The notes under the pieces were generated by a model. The model ran no database searches. It was given only the letters and a program-made list of their open reading frames with translations, and was not told the origin of the DNA. Source: Acidobacteriota bacterium (GTDB lineage Bacteria > Acidobacteriota > Terriglobia > Bryobacterales > Bryobacteraceae). From it: a DNA stretch of 35,815 nt. This document shows positions 35,700 to 35,815 of the stretch, in pieces. The first letter of the stretch is position 1; each line of letters opens with the position of its first letter. The stretch is from the NCBI GenBank assembly GCA_025354525.1, contig JANXMS010000622.1, positions 1 through 35,815 on the forward strand. The letters run 5' to 3'. The translations under genes were made by a program, and so were the position numbers.

Positions 35700-35815
35700 A
35701 CACAAAAATGGTTATTGCTTAAGTGTAGGAGGGCATTGAAAATGAAGGAGAATCAATGCCTCGAACACGCAAGACTCACTCGCCGGCTTTGAAAGCTAAG
35801 GTGGCGGTGGAAGCC
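35683..35815 (+). mobile_element. IS3-family element, left end (runs off window)
   Basis: The switch from glycosyltransferase sequence to TGGACCCCAAAAACTAGACA at about 35683 marks the likely left inverted repeat; similar TGG/CCCC...GACAC ends occur in IS3-family elements. The precise first base is uncertain by several bases because the right end and target duplication are outside. The transposase frame begins 73 bases further on. Confidence 0.75.
35756..35815 (+). CDS. IS3-family transposase OrfA, N-terminal fragment
   Basis: Twenty codons are visible before the edge, MPRTRKTHSPALKAKVAVEA. The pattern of basic start, then a short SPALKAKVAVEA helix, is the standard beginning of IS3/IS911-type OrfA helix-turn-helix proteins. 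AAGGAG at 35745-35750 is a well-placed ribosome binding site and decides this ATG. An ATG at 35742 lies in another frame that stops early. OrfB, with the DDE domain, would be outside the window. Confidence 0.8.
   Translation, partial: MPRTRKTHSPALKAKVAVEA

Overview
The window looks like chromosomal DNA of a high-GC soil-type Acidobacteriota, most likely near Solibacter/Bryobacter. This is inferred from gene content: several short twin-arginine (Tat) leaders on metabolic enzymes, a TonB C-terminal protein, a MacB-type ABC pair, FecR and AsmA proteins, a decayed propeller-type hybrid kinase, and very dense packing with many ATGA-type overlaps. No rRNA, tRNA or CRISPR was seen, so the assignment is not proven.

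Layout. 1-653: 5' part of an IS630-type transposase (minus strand, cut by the window edge) and a gene-poor stretch. 654-6363: a possible catabolic cluster: M19 dipeptidase, a Gfo/Idh/MocA-like protein of unknown function, a Tat-exported SelA-fold PLP enzyme, an IclR regulator, and a divergent glutamate-1-semialdehyde-aminomutase-like PLP enzyme, with a palindrome in the IclR/aminotransferase promoter gap. 6373-8138: MacB/LolD-like permease plus ATPase. 8124-10863: Tat-exported enolase-superfamily protein, TonB-domain protein, DedA protein. 10860-16178: ligA, then divergently a lipid kinase, a DUF457-type membrane hydrolase and an aldehyde dehydrogenase. 16179-18880: a scarred zone with a frameshifted HNH nuclease between imperfect direct repeats, a methyltransferase with an added C-terminal module, and the remnant of a hybrid histidine kinase. 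18911-21244: AsmA protein. 21294-27935: a tight six-gene operon of ECF sigma factor, zinc-finger/FecR membrane protein and two ABC-2 exporters. 27982-35699: exopolysaccharide genes: AlgJ-like and AlgI-like acetylation proteins, a second AlgX/AlgJ-like protein, and two membrane glycosyltransferases, the last cut by an IS3-type element that runs off the right edge.

How the parts work together. The strongest candidate for an under-described system is the 21.3-27.9 kb operon. One protein joins an anti-sigma zinc motif, a membrane segment, a FecR domain and a large extracytoplasmic region, and is co-transcribed with its sigma factor and two exporters, one of whose permeases carries a BamE/SmpA-like insert. 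A second theme is a shared C-terminal beta module found both on the methyltransferase (16.6 kb) and on a glycosyltransferase (32.7 kb). The plus strand is strongly G-rich over C up to about 27.9 kb whatever the gene direction, and this bias stops at the exopolysaccharide genes. Together with the IS3 element, that suggests the right-hand block is an acquired segment.
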